Below, piece by piece: positions 43,904 to 53,880 of a stretch of DNA of 64,000 nucleotides. Source of the DNA: Neoalteromonas flava (GTDB lineage: Bacteria; Pseudomonadota; Gammaproteobacteria; Enterobacterales; Alteromonadaceae); contig NZ_PEAX01000001.1 of NCBI RefSeq assembly GCF_002807685.1, forward strand, positions 310,001 to 374,000. The letters are read 5' to 3'. The first letter of the stretch is position 1; every line of letters starts with the position of its first letter. The notes beneath the pieces are model-generated. The model did not search any database. It was given only the letters and a program-made list of their open reading frames with translations, and was not told the DNA's origin. A program made the translations under genes and the position numbers.

Positions 43904-44515
43904 TTGCTTCCTGACAATCAAGACAACATTTCTTTTGCCGAAGCACTCGGCGAGTCGCTTGACGATATAACCCCGCTTAAACAAAGTGATACGATCACTG
44001 CCGCCTTACGCCAACAGCGCCGGGACAACGAGTTACTCGCAAAAGAGTTAAAACGAGCAGCATTGATTGAAGTTGCAGACAATGACAATAATCCACTGAG
44101 TGTTTCATTGAGGCATGCGGTCAAACCCGACGATATGCTAAATTTCAAGCGATCTGGCATTCAAGAGGGTGTGTTCAAAAATTTAAGATTAGGTAAGTAC
44201 GCGCTTGAAGGAGTGATTGATTTGCGCCAAAAGCGCATGGAAGAGGTTCGCTCACTGTTGTTTCGGGAGGTACAACGATTGCACCATGCAGGTGTCCGTG
44301 CGATTTTACTGAAACATGGCCGCGGGGCTCAAAGCCAGCCTATTCCTGCACTTTGTAAAAGTTACGTTAATCAATGGCTCGCTGAACTCAACGAAGTGAT
44401 TGCATTTCATTCTGCTCAACCTCGGCATGGAGGTTTAGCCGCCACTTACGCATTACTCAAAAAACATCCTGAACAAAAGCTAATAAACCGCGAACGCCAA
44501 CAAAAGCGGATTTAA
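43904..44515 (+). CDS. smrA: Smr-domain endonuclease-like protein SmrA
   Basis: A 203-residue protein with a C-terminal Smr (MutS-related) domain at about 100-195: YALEGVIDLRQKRMEEVR, then VRAILLKHGRG and the late HGGLAATYALLKK. The start is a TTG at 43904 with AAGG ten bases upstream; no in-frame ATG fits before the conserved NISFAEALGESL. Smr proteins nick or bind branched DNA or RNA. The single-domain SmrA form is common in gammaproteobacteria. Its physiological role is little known. Confidence 0.85.
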   Translation: MLPDNQDNISFAEALGESLDDITPLKQSDTITAALRQQRRDNELLAKELKRAALIEVADNDNNPLSVSLRHAVKPDDMLNFKRSGIQEGVFKNLRLGKYALEGVIDLRQKRMEEVRSLLFREVQRLHHAGVRAILLKHGRGAQSQPIPALCKSYVNQWLAELNEVIAFHSAQPRHGGLAATYALLKKHPEQKLINRERQQKRI

Positions 44516-44518
44516 AGA

Positions 44519-44683
44519 TTAGTCTTTTAGGATGACTGACGTTGCATCTGCAGGGGTATGGGGAGTTACCACATTACTGATTTCATTAGAGCGTGCTGAT
44601 GTGCTGAAGACTGCCATCACAATCATTGCTGCCACTGCGATTGCCACGCCGGTGAGGCCAAAACCTTTGCTTGAACGATTCAT
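44519..44683 (-). CDS. Small exported protein, 54 aa, unknown function
   Basis: A short frame from ATG 44683 to TAA 44519, with AAGAG upstream. Residues 8-33 form a hydrophobic signal or anchor (GLTGVAIAVAAMIVMAVFST), followed by a 20-residue polar tail, SNEISNVVTPHTPADATSVI. The positive N-terminus (MNRSSKG) and likely cleavage after SAR-S suggest a periplasmic or membrane peptide. It converges with smrA (3 bp between stops). A coding frame on the opposite strand here is less likely because its start lacks ribosome-site spacing. I do not recognise the family. Confidence 0.6.
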   Translation of the reverse strand: MNRSSKGFGLTGVAIAVAAMIVMAVFSTSARSNEISNVVTPHTPADATSVILKD

Positions 44684-44810
44684 TTTCGTCTCTTATTGTT
44701 ACGTTGTTAACTACTGACTTGTCAAAGACAACTCACGATATTGCTTCCAAGCGCACGTTCCATATTTTTTCTATGTTAGAACAAACGCTTATGAAAAAAC
44801 AACCATAACA

Positions 44811-44846
44811 TGACATTTTTTTGACAAAATCATCAAAAAAATGTCA
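44811..44846. repeat. Perfect 14-bp inverted repeat upstream of the small exported protein
   Basis: TGACATTTTTTTGA and TCAAAAAAATGTCA flank an 8-bp loop, about 130 bp upstream of the 54-aa gene and 30 bp after the purL stop. It could be the purL terminator or an operator. A 170-bp gap contains no gene. Confidence 0.7.
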
Positions 44847-44876
44847 CTTTTCTGGTTTTAACAGCTTTTTTGCCGA

Positions 44877-47800
44877 TTATCCTACGAACTTACGCGCATT
44901 TCGGAACATGCGCATCCAGGCACTATCCTCTTGCCAATCATCAGGATGCCAGGAATTAGCAACCGTTCTGAATACACGCTCTGGGTGCGGCATCATAATC
45001 GTGGCGCGACCATCGGTGCTAGTAAATGCAGTAACACCTTGTGGCGAACCATTAGGGTTTGCAGGATATTTCTCTGTTGGTTGACCGAAATTATCGACAT
45101 AGCGGGCACTCACCAGTTGTTGCGCTTGTAACTGTGCAAGTGCAGAATCGACAGCAAATTCAGCTCTCCCTTCCCCATGCGATACTGCTATTGGCATGCG
45201 AGAACCCGTCATCTGATCAAAGAAAATCGATTTTGACTCAAGAATTTCGACCATTGAGAAACGCGCTTCGAAACGCTCTGAGCGATTGGTAACAAAGTGC
45301 GGCCATAGTTCCGCACCCGGTATTAGGGTCTTCAGATTTGACAACATTTGGCAACCGTTACAAACCCCAAGCGAGAATGTGTCCTCGCGAGCAAAAAACT
45401 GGGCAAACGCATCTCGCGCTAATCCATTGAATAATATAGATTTAGCCCAACCTTCCCCGGCACCAAGTACATCACCATAACTAAATCCACCACACGCGAC
45501 CAAGCCTTTGAAATTTGCTAGGTCAACTCGCCCGGCTAAGACATCGCTCATGTGAACGTCTATCGCGCTAAACCCAGCACGCGTGAACGCTGCGGCCATT
45601 TCAACATGTGAGTTCACGCCTTGTTCGCGAAGCACTGCAAGTTGCGGTCGAACGCCGGTTACAATGAAAGGCGCGGCAATATCTTCGTTAATGTCGTAAG
45701 ACAAAGCAGCGTGCAATCCCGGATCATTGTCATCCGTTTTAATGTTTAGCTCTTCTTCTGCACAAGCTGGATTATCTCTGAGCTTTTGCATTTCATGGGT
45801 GGTACTTGCCCATAATTTACGGAAGTATCCGCGAGAATTTTCTAATACCACATCACCATGTTGGCAAATTCTTATGTGATCATCAGTATTCAGTGTACCG
45901 ATATCAGAAATGGCATCACCCAAACCATGCGTCGCAAACAACTCTTTCATAAGCGTATAATCTTGGGTTTTGACTTGAATGACGGCACCGACTTCTTCGT
46001 TGAAGAGCCAATTCACCGGATGTTGATTTTCCGCAATGCTTATGTCGATACCAACATGCCCAGCAAAAGCCATTTCAACAAGCGTAGTAAACAAGCCGCC
46101 GTCAGAGCGGTCGTGGTAGGCCAATGCCAATTGTTGTTCAACCACTGCCTGCATCGCATTGAAAAAACTGGCCAAACGCTTAGGATCATCGACATCGGCA
46201 GGCACTTCGCCTAACTGCGCATATACTTGCGCTAGACAACTCGCACCTAAACGCTGCTGTCCAGCACTTGGGTCAATCAACAACAAACGAGTCTCGCCGC
46301 GGTCGGTTCGCAATTGAGGCGTCAGAGTTTTACGCACATCTTTCACTGCACCGAATGCCGATATGACGAGTGACAATGGAGCCGTTACCGCTTTGGTCTC
46401 GTCTCCCTCTTGCCATTGAGTCTTCATAGACATGGAGTCTTTACCCACTGGTATAGTCAGACCTAACGCGGGGCATAGCTCTTCGCCAACGGCCTTCACT
46501 GCTTCATATAGTCCCGCGTCCTCACCAGGGTGGCCGGCAGCAGCCATCCAGTTGGCAGACAACTTGATACGTTTTAGGTCGCCTATGTTACTCGCGGCGA
46601 TATTGGTAAGGGCTTCTGCAACAGCCATCCGAGCTGATGCTCCGTGGTTCAAAAGAGCGATGGGCGTACGCTCCCCCATCGCCATAGCCTCACCATGATA
46701 GGTATCCAGAGCCGTTGTTGTAACGGCAACATCAGCAACAGGGATTTGCCATGGTCCCACCATTTGATCCCTTGCCACCATTCCCGTAACAGTGCGATCG
46801 CCGATCGTTATTAAAAACGTCTTTTCCGCAATCGTGGGCAACTGCAACAAGCGCTCGGCTGCATCAGCTAAATCGATATTACTAACGTCAAATGTTTGTG
46901 GTTGTGCCTTAGCCGACTGGACATCTCGATGCATTTTGGGAGGTTTCCCCAACAACACAGACAACGGCATATCGATGGGATTATTGTTAAAGTGTGCATC
47001 ACTGAGGGTAAGATGACGAGACTCAGTGGCTTCACCCACTATGGCATAAGGCGCGCGTTCGCGTGAGCATATTTGTTCAAATAATTCAAGGTTTTCTGGC
47101 GCTACCGCTAGTACGTAGCGCTCTTGTGATTCGTTACACCAAATTTCCAGCGGCGACATCCCAGGCTCATCACTAGCCACATTGCGCAATTCAAATTGAC
47201 CACCGCGTTCACCGTCATTCACCAGTTCTGGGAATGCATTCGACAATCCCCCTGCCCCAACATCGTGAATAAATTGGATAGGGTTGCGGTCGCCCAACTG
47301 CCAGCATTTATCAATCACTTCCTGACACCGACGCTCCATTTCTGGATTGTCACGCTGGACAGAGGCAAAATCGAGGTCTTCGCTAGATTGGCCTGATGTC
47401 ATAGAGGAGGCCGCACCGCCGCCCAAGCCAATATTCATTGCAGGTCCGCCCAATGCGATTAGTTTTGCGCCAACCGTAATTTCACCTTTTTGCGTGTGCT
47501 GTCGACGAATGTTGCCCAAACCGCCGGCAAGCATAATAGGTTTGTGATAGCCGCGAACTTCCTCGCCATTAAAGCTGGTAACCGCTTGTTCGTAGGTTCT
47601 GAAGTAGCCCAACAAGTTCGGACGGCCAAATTCGTTATTGAAAGCTGCACCACCCAGCGGACCATCCAGCATAATATCTAGCGCACTCACGATCCGAGCT
47701 GGTTTGCCATATGCCTGCTCCCAGGGATGCGTTAACCCCGGCAGCTGTAGATTAGATACGCTAAAACCAACTAATCCCGCTTTCGGCTTTGAGCCTCGAC

Positions 47801-48767
47801 CAGTCGCCCCTTCATCTCGAATTTCACCGCCCGAGCCAGTCGCAGCGCCGGCAAACGGCGAGATAGCAGTAGGATGATTATGGGTTTCAACTTTCATCAA
47901 TATATCGATGTTCTCATGATGAAAACTGTATTCGTGAGAGTCTACATCAGGAAAGAATCGGCCCGCTTCCCACCCATGCATAACCGCTGCGTTATCTTTA
48001 TACGCTGAGGTCACAAAGTCAGGATGCATTTCATAGGTATTTTTGATCATCTTAAACAGCGATTTTGCTTGCTTCTCGCCGTCTATGGTCCAATCCGCAT
48101 TAAAAATTTTGTGTCGACAGTGCTCAGAATTTGCTTGCGCAAACATATAAAGTTCAATGTCATTGGGGTTTCGCCCTAATGCAGTGAAACTGTCGAATAG
48201 ATAATCAATTTCATCCTCAGCCAGCGCAAGACCCATATCGACATTTGCTTGCATTAACGCCTGTTTGCCTAAACCTAAAATATCTATACTTTTCAGTGGC
48301 GCTGGTTCAGCCGATTGAAACAAAGCGGAAGCATCATCTATGTCAGCGTGCACGGTTTCTGTCATACGGTCATGCAGCACTTGCTTTACCGCATCTCGTT
48401 GCTCTGCGGTAAGATACTCGTCTGCTCCAACGTAATAAGCGCATCCACGCTCGATCCGGGTAACCTCAGTAAGACCACAGTTATGGGCGATGTCCGTTGC
48501 TTTTGACGCCCAAGGTGAGATAGTTCCCAATCTAGGTGTTACAAAAAACAGTTCACCTTCACGATTTATTTCCGCATTTTTTGGTCCGTACACCAGTAAC
48601 TGTTTGAGGATCCGCATATTATCCTCAGTCAAATCATTAGCAACGTCGACTAAATGCACCCATTCGGTAGCTAAAGATGTTACATTGATGCCGAGGTTTG
48701 CGAGTTGCTGAATGATTTTTTGCAACCTAAAATCGGAAAGTGCTGGAGCGCCGTGCAGTACTAACAT
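44877..48767 (-). CDS. purL: Phosphoribosylformylglycinamidine synthase PurL
   Basis: A 1296-residue FGAM synthase of the large single-chain type found in gammaproteobacteria. The N-terminal PurS-like domain begins [15 protein letters not shown]. Two AIRS-like ATP-binding halves follow ([20 protein letters not shown], then the second at about 700-970). The C-terminal glutaminase domain starts with [21 protein letters not shown] and has the nucleophile Cys in GVCNGCQML. It performs step four of purine synthesis. Monocistronic and divergent from mltF. Confidence 0.96.
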   Translation of the reverse strand: MLVLHGAPALSDFRLQKIIQQLANLGINVTSLATEWVHLVDVANDLTEDNMRILKQLLVYGPKNAEINREGELFFVTPRLGTISPWASKATDIAHNCGLTEVTRIERGCAYYVGADEYLTAEQRDAVKQVLHDRMTETVHADIDDASALFQSAEPAPLKSIDILGLGKQALMQANVDMGLALAEDEIDYLFDSFTALGRNPNDIELYMFAQANSEHCRHKIFNADWTIDGEKQAKSLFKMIKNTYEMHPDFVTSAYKDNAAVMHGWEAGRFFPDVDSHEYSFHHENIDILMKVETHNHPTAISPFAGAATGSGGEIRDEGATGRGSKPKAGLVGFSVSNLQLPGLTHPWEQAYGKPARIVSALDIMLDGPLGGAAFNNEFGRPNLLGYFRTYEQAVTSFNGEEVRGYHKPIMLAGGLGNIRRQHTQKGEITVGAKLIALGGPAMNIGLGGGAASSMTSGQSSEDLDFASVQRDNPEMERRCQEVIDKCWQLGDRNPIQFIHDVGAGGLSNAFPELVNDGERGGQFELRNVASDEPGMSPLEIWCNESQERYVLAVAPENLELFEQICSRERAPYAIVGEATESRHLTLSDAHFNNNPIDMPLSVLLGKPPKMHRDVQSAKAQPQTFDVSNIDLADAAERLLQLPTIAEKTFLITIGDRTVTGMVARDQMVGPWQIPVADVAVTTTALDTYHGEAMAMGERTPIALLNHGASARMAVAEALTNIAASNIGDLKRIKLSANWMAAAGHPGEDAGLYEAVKAVGEELCPALGLTIPVGKDSMSMKTQWQEGDETKAVTAPLSLVISAFGAVKDVRKTLTPQLRTDRGETRLLLIDPSAGQQRLGASCLAQVYAQLGEVPADVDDPKRLASFFNAMQAVVEQQLALAYHDRSDGGLFTTLVEMAFAGHVGIDISIAENQHPVNWLFNEEVGAVIQVKTQDYTLMKELFATHGLGDAISDIGTLNTDDHIRICQHGDVVLENSRGYFRKLWASTTHEMQKLRDNPACAEEELNIKTDDNDPGLHAALSYDINEDIAAPFIVTGVRPQLAVLREQGVNSHVEMAAAFTRAGFSAIDVHMSDVLAGRVDLANFKGLVACGGFSYGDVLGAGEGWAKSILFNGLARDAFAQFFAREDTFSLGVCNGCQMLSNLKTLIPGAELWPHFVTNRSERFEARFSMVEILESKSIFFDQMTGSRMPIAVSHGEGRAEFAVDSALAQLQAQQLVSARYVDNFGQPTEKYPANPNGSPQGVTAFTSTDGRATIMMPHPERVFRTVANSWHPDDWQEDSAWMRMFRNARKFVG

Positions 48768-48918
48768 ACAGTGGTTTCTCTGACAGTTTGGTACATATAC
48801 GGCCCATTAGTTAGCCGAAATATGCAGCCTTTGGTGATAACGAGTAAAGTAGGCGCGGAGTATAGCCGATAAGGCGTTTGTTGATAAGAGTGAAGTCGCA
48901 AAGGATAGAAAAAAATCA

Positions 48919-50337
48919 ATGCTACATGTAGTCGGGAAGCACAAACTATTGCTATTGATAAGCATCGCAATGCTTATCATATCAGCCTGTGCAGAACCGC
49001 CACATGTATCTTCATTACAACGCATCTTAGATACTGGCGTATTAAAGGTTGGCACTAATTATGGCCGCACTACGTACTATAACGGCGTATCAGGCAAAGA
49101 AGGTTTTGAGTATGAACTGGCGAAAGGATTTGCGGATTATCTAGGCGTTGAGTTAGAAGTCTACCCTTACTATTCAATTGACGATCTATTTCCACAGCTG
49201 GCAAATGACCATATTGATGTTGTCGCTGCCGGCATTAGTATGACCCCCCGGCGCTTACAACAGTTTGACTTCGGCCCAGCTTATCAAGACGTGAGTCAGA
49301 AACTCGTTTATCTGCAAGGGAATACGCGCCCTCGCGATATTTCCCAACTCAATGGCGAGTTAGTTGTGGTTCAAGGCAGTAGTCACGCCGAAACCCTAGC
49401 AGAATTGGATTTGCCTGAAACTCTGCAGTGGCAACAAACGGATGAACGCGATGCAGAAGAATTGCTTGAACTCGTTGCCCAAGGCTTACTGGATTACACT
49501 ATTGCAGACTCCAATATTCTTGCCATCGTAAGGCGGCGTTACCCGCAGATCAGTATTGGTTTCACCATTGCACAAGAGCAAGGAATTGGGTGGGCGATCA
49601 ATGCAGATGGAGATGATGCGTTGCGCGCTGCCATGATTGATTATTTTGGCACCATACGTAACAACGGCACATTTACCGTTTTAGAAGATAAATACTTCGG
49701 CCATGTACAAAATTTTGATTATGTCGATACGCGCGAATTTATTCGTGCTGCAGAAGATATCCTGCCACCACTCAAGCCACTTTTTCAACAATATGCCGGC
49801 AATTTAGACTGGCGATTATTGGCTGCGATGAGCTATCAAGAGAGTCATTGGCAAGCGGATGCGACTTCACCCACAGGCGTCCGTGGCCTAATGATGCTCA
49901 CTTTAGCCACAGCTGAAGACATGGGTGTTGATTCGCGACTTGATCCAGAGCAGAGCATTCGTGGCGGCGCGCAATACTTTGCTAGTCTACTGCGCCGCGT
50001 GCCCGCTCGGATCCAAGAGCCTGATAAGACGTGGTTAGCATTGGCTGCGTATAATGTTGGTTTGGGTCATTTAGAGGACGCCCGCGTGTTAACCCAACGT
50101 GCTGGAGGAAACCCTGACATGTGGGTTGACGTTAAACAACATTTACCATTGTTGCGACAGAAGAAGTATTACAAAACGACTCGCTACGGATACGCACGCG
50201 GTGACGAGGCAGTAAACTATGTCGATAATATACGCCGCTACTACGACACGTTGGTGTGGTTAGAGCAACACCAAGAAGACAAAATAGAACAAAGTCCTAG
50301 CAACAGCCTGGCTAAAGCAACATCACCAAACGAATAA
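48919..50337 (+). CDS. mltF: Membrane-bound lytic murein transglycosylase F
   Basis: A 472-residue lipoprotein lytic transglycosylase. Lipobox IISAC gives acylated Cys24. Residues about 35-265 form a solute-binding-protein-like regulatory domain (VGTNYGRTTYYN and VAAGISMTPRR). Residues about 290-440 are the SLT catalytic domain with Glu309 in AAMSYQESHWQ, then GLMMLTLATAEDMG. It cuts peptidoglycan glycan strands to anhydro ends. The purL-mltF divergent order is usual in this group. Confidence 0.94.
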   Translation: MLHVVGKHKLLLLISIAMLIISACAEPPHVSSLQRILDTGVLKVGTNYGRTTYYNGVSGKEGFEYELAKGFADYLGVELEVYPYYSIDDLFPQLANDHIDVVAAGISMTPRRLQQFDFGPAYQDVSQKLVYLQGNTRPRDISQLNGELVVVQGSSHAETLAELDLPETLQWQQTDERDAEELLELVAQGLLDYTIADSNILAIVRRRYPQISIGFTIAQEQGIGWAINADGDDALRAAMIDYFGTIRNNGTFTVLEDKYFGHVQNFDYVDTREFIRAAEDILPPLKPLFQQYAGNLDWRLLAAMSYQESHWQADATSPTGVRGLMMLTLATAEDMGVDSRLDPEQSIRGGAQYFASLLRRVPARIQEPDKTWLALAAYNVGLGHLEDARVLTQRAGGNPDMWVDVKQHLPLLRQKKYYKTTRYGYARGDEAVNYVDNIRRYYDTLVWLEQHQEDKIEQSPSNSLAKATSPNE

Positions 50338-50388
50338 CGCTGACAGTTACGTTTTTCTGTCATGACCTGCCTGCAACAATACATAAGT

Positions 50389-50406
50389 TTGTCATTCCAC
50401 TGTCAC
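50389..50406 (+). promoter_or_regulatory. Pho box (PhoB-binding site)
   Basis: TTGTCAT-TCCA-CTGTCAC: two 7-bp repeats with the 4-bp spacing of the PhoB consensus CTGTCAT-N4-CTGTCAC. A -10-like CATATT or TATTGA lies 10-12 bp downstream, as in phosphate-starvation promoters. It points at the small basic-protein gene. Confidence 0.65.
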
Positions 50407-50419
50407 ATACTCAACCCAT

Positions 50420-50514
50420 ATTGATAAGAACTTAATTCTCTGAATACGGTCTTATCAATTAGCTAAATAGGCACACTTGAAAGTGAAACCGTCAATCCCT
50501 ACTTAAAGGATTGA
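50420..50514 (+). promoter_or_regulatory. Two hairpins in the leader of the small basic-protein gene
   Basis: ATTGATAAGA/TCTTATCAAT (50420-50429 with 50450-50459, 20-nt loop) and TCAATCC/GGATTGA (50492-50498 with 50508-50514, 9-nt loop). The second ends 29 bp before the ribosome site. Neither has a T run, so they look like a leader structure or operator. Confidence 0.5.
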
Positions 50515-50559
50515 TGAAGATTGAGCGACAAAGATAATAAATAAGGAGATTTTCATTCT

Positions 50560-50712
50560 ATGCGCAGAAACAAATCACTAAAACGTAAGACGTTGCAATC
50601 GAATACCAATCGCCGTTTGCAAATGTTTAAGCGAATGCGAAAAAAGATCCTACAGCGTCGGCGCGAATTTGTTCGGGCAGAGCTTGTACAGCAATGGTCA
50701 GTCGCGTGCTGA
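50560..50712 (+). CDS. Small, very basic protein, 50 aa, unknown function
   Basis: A 50-codon frame starting at ATG 50560 with AAGGAG upstream (11-base spacing) and ending at TGA 50712, overlapping the tadA 3' end by 15 bp on the other strand. More than a third of the residues are Arg or Lys, for example KRMRKKILQRRREFVRAEL, which would form a basic amphipathic helix. No signal peptide or cysteine pair is seen. Such composition fits nucleic-acid, ribosome or polyphosphate binding, but function is unknown. A Pho box and two leader hairpins precede it, which supports a real regulated gene. Confidence 0.65.
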   Translation: MRRNKSLKRKTLQSNTNRRLQMFKRMRKKILQRRREFVRAELVQQWSVAC

Positions 50713-51210
50713 GTCGCTTTTCAGCCGCTGTTGCTTAAGTTGTTTCTGTTGCCGACGACGTTCACGAAAAAAGTCTGAAAGCAGAGTACTGCACTCACTT
50801 TCAAGCACCCCGCCGACTACCTCTACTTGATGATTTAATCGACTGTCCCGCGTTATATCCATGATACTTCCCGCGCAGCCTGTTTTATTATCAAACGCAC
50901 CGAAAACCAATCGCGCAATACGCGCATGAATCATCAGGCCAGCACACATTGGGCAGGGCTCCAAGGTGACATATAACGTTGTGTCTGGAATACGATAATT
51001 ACTTAGACGCAGAGCAGCCTGCTGGATTGCCATGACCTCAGCGTGCGCAGCAGGATTATGGCTTTGAATGGGCGAATTCCAGCCCTCGCTCAATAATTGA
51101 TTATCTTTAACCACTACAGCGCCTACAGGCACTTCCCCAAGATCCCGAGCTCGACACGCTAACTGCAAGGCGTGTTGCATCCAGTATTCGTGGTCATTTT
51201 CTTTAATCAT
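50698..51210 (-). CDS. tadA: tRNA-specific adenosine deaminase TadA
   Basis: A 170-residue zinc deaminase that converts A34 to inosine in tRNA-Arg(ACG). The zinc and catalytic residues are His56-Ala-Glu58 (NPAAHAEVMAI) and Cys86/Cys89 (LEPCPMCAG). The C-terminus has the basic tail FFRERRRQQKQ typical of the family. Length normal. Commonly beside mltF in gammaproteobacteria. Confidence 0.95.
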   Translation of the reverse strand: MIKENDHEYWMQHALQLACRARDLGEVPVGAVVVKDNQLLSEGWNSPIQSHNPAAHAEVMAIQQAALRLSNYRIPDTTLYVTLEPCPMCAGLMIHARIARLVFGAFDNKTGCAGSIMDITRDSRLNHQVEVVGGVLESECSTLLSDFFRERRRQQKQLKQQRLKSDSARD

Positions 51211-51422
51211 TAGTCAATTTTGCCAATTTCTTGTGGTTATTTTTACCAACACTCACGCCAGCTTACTGTATGTCATTGTTTTTATTTATTATTATTTATG
51301 GTAAGCGTTTTGCAAATTAGTAGTTCGTATCGAGTGAGTTGCGCACAATAGCACGAAGCCCAATTAGGCAAAATACTCGTTACCCACTAAACTGTATTTA
51401 CAAGATGACGAGGGAATATCTC

Positions 51423-51671
51423 ATGAACATGACTGCCATAGCGATTGTTGCAATTATCTGTTGGACCATTGTTTCTTTGACTGGTGCAAAGAAGACCAAG
51501 AAAAAAGAAAAGCATGATGAGTCAACTATCGCTGAAAATGCAGAGTTACGCGCTAAACTTGATGCCATGCAAGAACGTATCGAAGTGTTAGAGCGAATCG
51601 TCACTGATGATAAGTATGATTTGAACCGTCAATTCGAGAACCTGCGTAAAGATTCAGATAAAGCAGCATAA
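51423..51671 (+). CDS. PspB-like small membrane protein
   Basis: An 82-residue protein with one N-terminal membrane helix (MTAIAIVAIICWTIVSLT), a lysine-rich stretch, and a helical tail containing ERIEVLERIVTDDKYDLNRQ, which resembles the leucine-zipper region of phage-shock protein B. The start is ATG 51423, with GAGGG seven to eight bases upstream; an earlier in-frame start would add a run with no conserved features. pspA and pspC are not nearby, so it may be a stand-alone relative. Role in membrane stress is inferred. Confidence 0.65.
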   Translation: MNMTAIAIVAIICWTIVSLTGAKKTKKKEKHDESTIAENAELRAKLDAMQERIEVLERIVTDDKYDLNRQFENLRKDSDKAA

Positions 51672-51753
51672 CGCCGATTCTACACTTGCTGTAATTGAGA
51701 AAAGATGCATTTAGTTGGGGTTTACTGAGGCCAATCAATGACTAATGGTCTGG

Positions 51754-53730
51754 CTAGCCCCCTTCTAAAATAAAACGCTCAGCGCGCTCAACACGACGCG
51801 GTTTTCCGGCCACAATAAGCACATCTCCTGCTTGAACAACCGTGTTAGCGTCTGGCTTTTCGTATTCTGTTTGCTCACGCCGCAATCCCTTTAAGGTAAC
51901 TCGGATCCTTGATAAATCTAACTCAGCGAGGGTTTTACCGTTGGCATAAGCATCAGGAGCAACAATAACTGGATGTAAAAATTCTAATTTATCTTGCGTG
52001 GCAGGATTAATTTCTGTGGTTTCCCCGGGATAAAAACCATGCATATGATCATAACGTCCTTTCCGTTCAGCTCGCACTCGTTTGAGGATCCGCGACATCG
52101 GGACACCTGAATAATGCAATAACTGCGAAATCAGCATTAAGCTGCCCTCTTGCAACTCTGGCACCACTTGGGTAGCGCCTGCGTCGTACAGCATACTTAA
52201 TTGTTTATCTTTGCGCGTACGAACGATGGTTGTCACGTCGGGTTGCAGTTGTTTGGTCACTGCGATTAATTTTTTTGCCTTATCGGGTTGGTCAAATGTA
52301 ATTAACACCAACTTCGCATGAGCTAGCCCTGCACTATTTAGAATATCTTTCTGAGTCGCGTCACCGAAAATAACCGGCTCTCCTGCTGCTCGACTTTCTT
52401 GCACACGGATAGGATCAAAATCCACTGCGATATACTTAATGCCCTCGAGTTTGAGCATTCGCGCACTACTTTGTCCAACTCGACCAAAGCCAATAATGAT
52501 GACATGATTGGCGACGCCCGCAGTTATGGCATTTATGTCACCGCTAGTATTCAATGCAGATACCAAGTTGCGTTGACTCAGTCGCATAGCAACAGCCATA
52601 CTTTTTTCAATCAGAAAAGGCGTCACTGCCATACTCAAAATGCCCACACTGACTAAAAAGGATGCCAGCTCACTAGAAATAACTTGATGGCTTACAGCCA
52701 AAGTCGCCAACACAAAACTAAATTCTCCCATTTGGCACAATTTGATTGCTGCCGCCCAACTGTCGCGCGAGGCGACTTTGAAAAACCAGGAAGCCAGCTG
52801 CATGAGGAGTACTTTAAGAACCAGCATCCCCGCGGTAGCAAGCAATATCCAATACCATTGAGCGAGCAAATAGTTAAGATTAAGTTGCATGCCAACTGTT
52901 ACAAAGAAAAGCCCCATTAGCATATCCCTAAATGGGCGAATATCAGCTTCAAGTTGGTAACGGTATTGGCTTTCACTTAACATCATGCCGGCTAAAAAAG
53001 CTCCCAGCGCCATTGATAGTCCAAACCAATATGTCAAACCCGCAGCTAAAAGGGCTACCACGATAGTCGTTAAAACAAATAGCTCGTCAGTGCGGACTTG
53101 GGCAATTTCGCGGAATAAACGCGGCAAGCCCCACTTGCCCACCGACATAAGGATGAATACGACAACGATGCCTTTCAGCAAAGCGAAAGACATCGCTATT
53201 GCGAAGCCTCCCTCTGCAGACTCTGACATTAATGGGATTGCGATAAGGAAAGGCACAACTGCCAAGTCTTGAAACAGTAATACACTTATCGCGAGTTGGG
53301 TGCGTTGATTGTGAAGGATCCCCATTTCAGCCACTTGCTTTATCACAATCGCGGTCGATGACAAAGCTATCATCCCACCGACAACGATGGCGGCATTAAG
53401 CTCAAGACCAAGACCTATGGCAATTAAACTACAGGCCAATGTGGTTAAACCAACTTGCCCGATCCCAACGCCAAATACCATGTGGCGCATCGCGATTAAT
53501 TTGGGGAGTGAAAACTCTAGTCCCAACGAAAATAATAAGAAAACAATCCCAATTTCTGCCAGTAAATGCATCTGCTCAGGGTGTGTAAACAGCGCAATAC
53601 CGTTAGGTCCAGCGATAAGCCCAGCAATTAAGTAAGACAATATAGGCGGCAAGCCAATACGCTTTAGTAACCAAATAAGAGTTACCGCAATGACCATCAA
53701 CACAATTACATTGATAAATTCAGAGGTCAA
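51754..53730 (-). CDS. Kef-type monovalent cation:proton antiporter with RCK domains
   Basis: A 658-residue CPA2 antiporter. The first about 385 residues hold 12-13 membrane helices of the Na+/H+ exchanger fold (LSYLIAGLIAGPNGIAL, LSSTAIVIKQVAEMG). An RCK-N domain follows from about 405 with Rossmann motif IIGFGRVGQSSARML, then an RCK-C domain (about 575-655, LKGLRREQTEYEKPDANTVV). It exchanges K+ or Na+ for protons under nucleotide control. Similar to YbaL/KefB; the exact ion is not readable. Monocistronic. Confidence 0.88.
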   Translation of the reverse strand: MTSEFINVIVLMVIAVTLIWLLKRIGLPPILSYLIAGLIAGPNGIALFTHPEQMHLLAEIGIVFLLFSLGLEFSLPKLIAMRHMVFGVGIGQVGLTTLACSLIAIGLGLELNAAIVVGGMIALSSTAIVIKQVAEMGILHNQRTQLAISVLLFQDLAVVPFLIAIPLMSESAEGGFAIAMSFALLKGIVVVFILMSVGKWGLPRLFREIAQVRTDELFVLTTIVVALLAAGLTYWFGLSMALGAFLAGMMLSESQYRYQLEADIRPFRDMLMGLFFVTVGMQLNLNYLLAQWYWILLATAGMLVLKVLLMQLASWFFKVASRDSWAAAIKLCQMGEFSFVLATLAVSHQVISSELASFLVSVGILSMAVTPFLIEKSMAVAMRLSQRNLVSALNTSGDINAITAGVANHVIIIGFGRVGQSSARMLKLEGIKYIAVDFDPIRVQESRAAGEPVIFGDATQKDILNSAGLAHAKLVLITFDQPDKAKKLIAVTKQLQPDVTTIVRTRKDKQLSMLYDAGATQVVPELQEGSLMLISQLLHYSGVPMSRILKRVRAERKGRYDHMHGFYPGETTEINPATQDKLEFLHPVIVAPDAYANGKTLAELDLSRIRVTLKGLRREQTEYEKPDANTVVQAGDVLIVAGKPRRVERAERFILEGG

Positions 53731-53880
53731 AACAGGAGCTCCTTATAAGGTTTGGCTTGCTTCTTGCTGACTACAAACTTGAGTTTACGTCAGGGCGAAC
53801 GGCTGTCAATTTGCTGACACCTCTAGCGTATTGTATTGCCTGGACTAACACAATTGTAAATACCATTTTTGGAGTTGGCT

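Noticed and set aside
44532-44717. A 61-codon plus-strand frame after smrA
   Set aside because: The opposite strand holds a better small gene with ribosome site and signal-like segment; this start has AGG touching the ATG.
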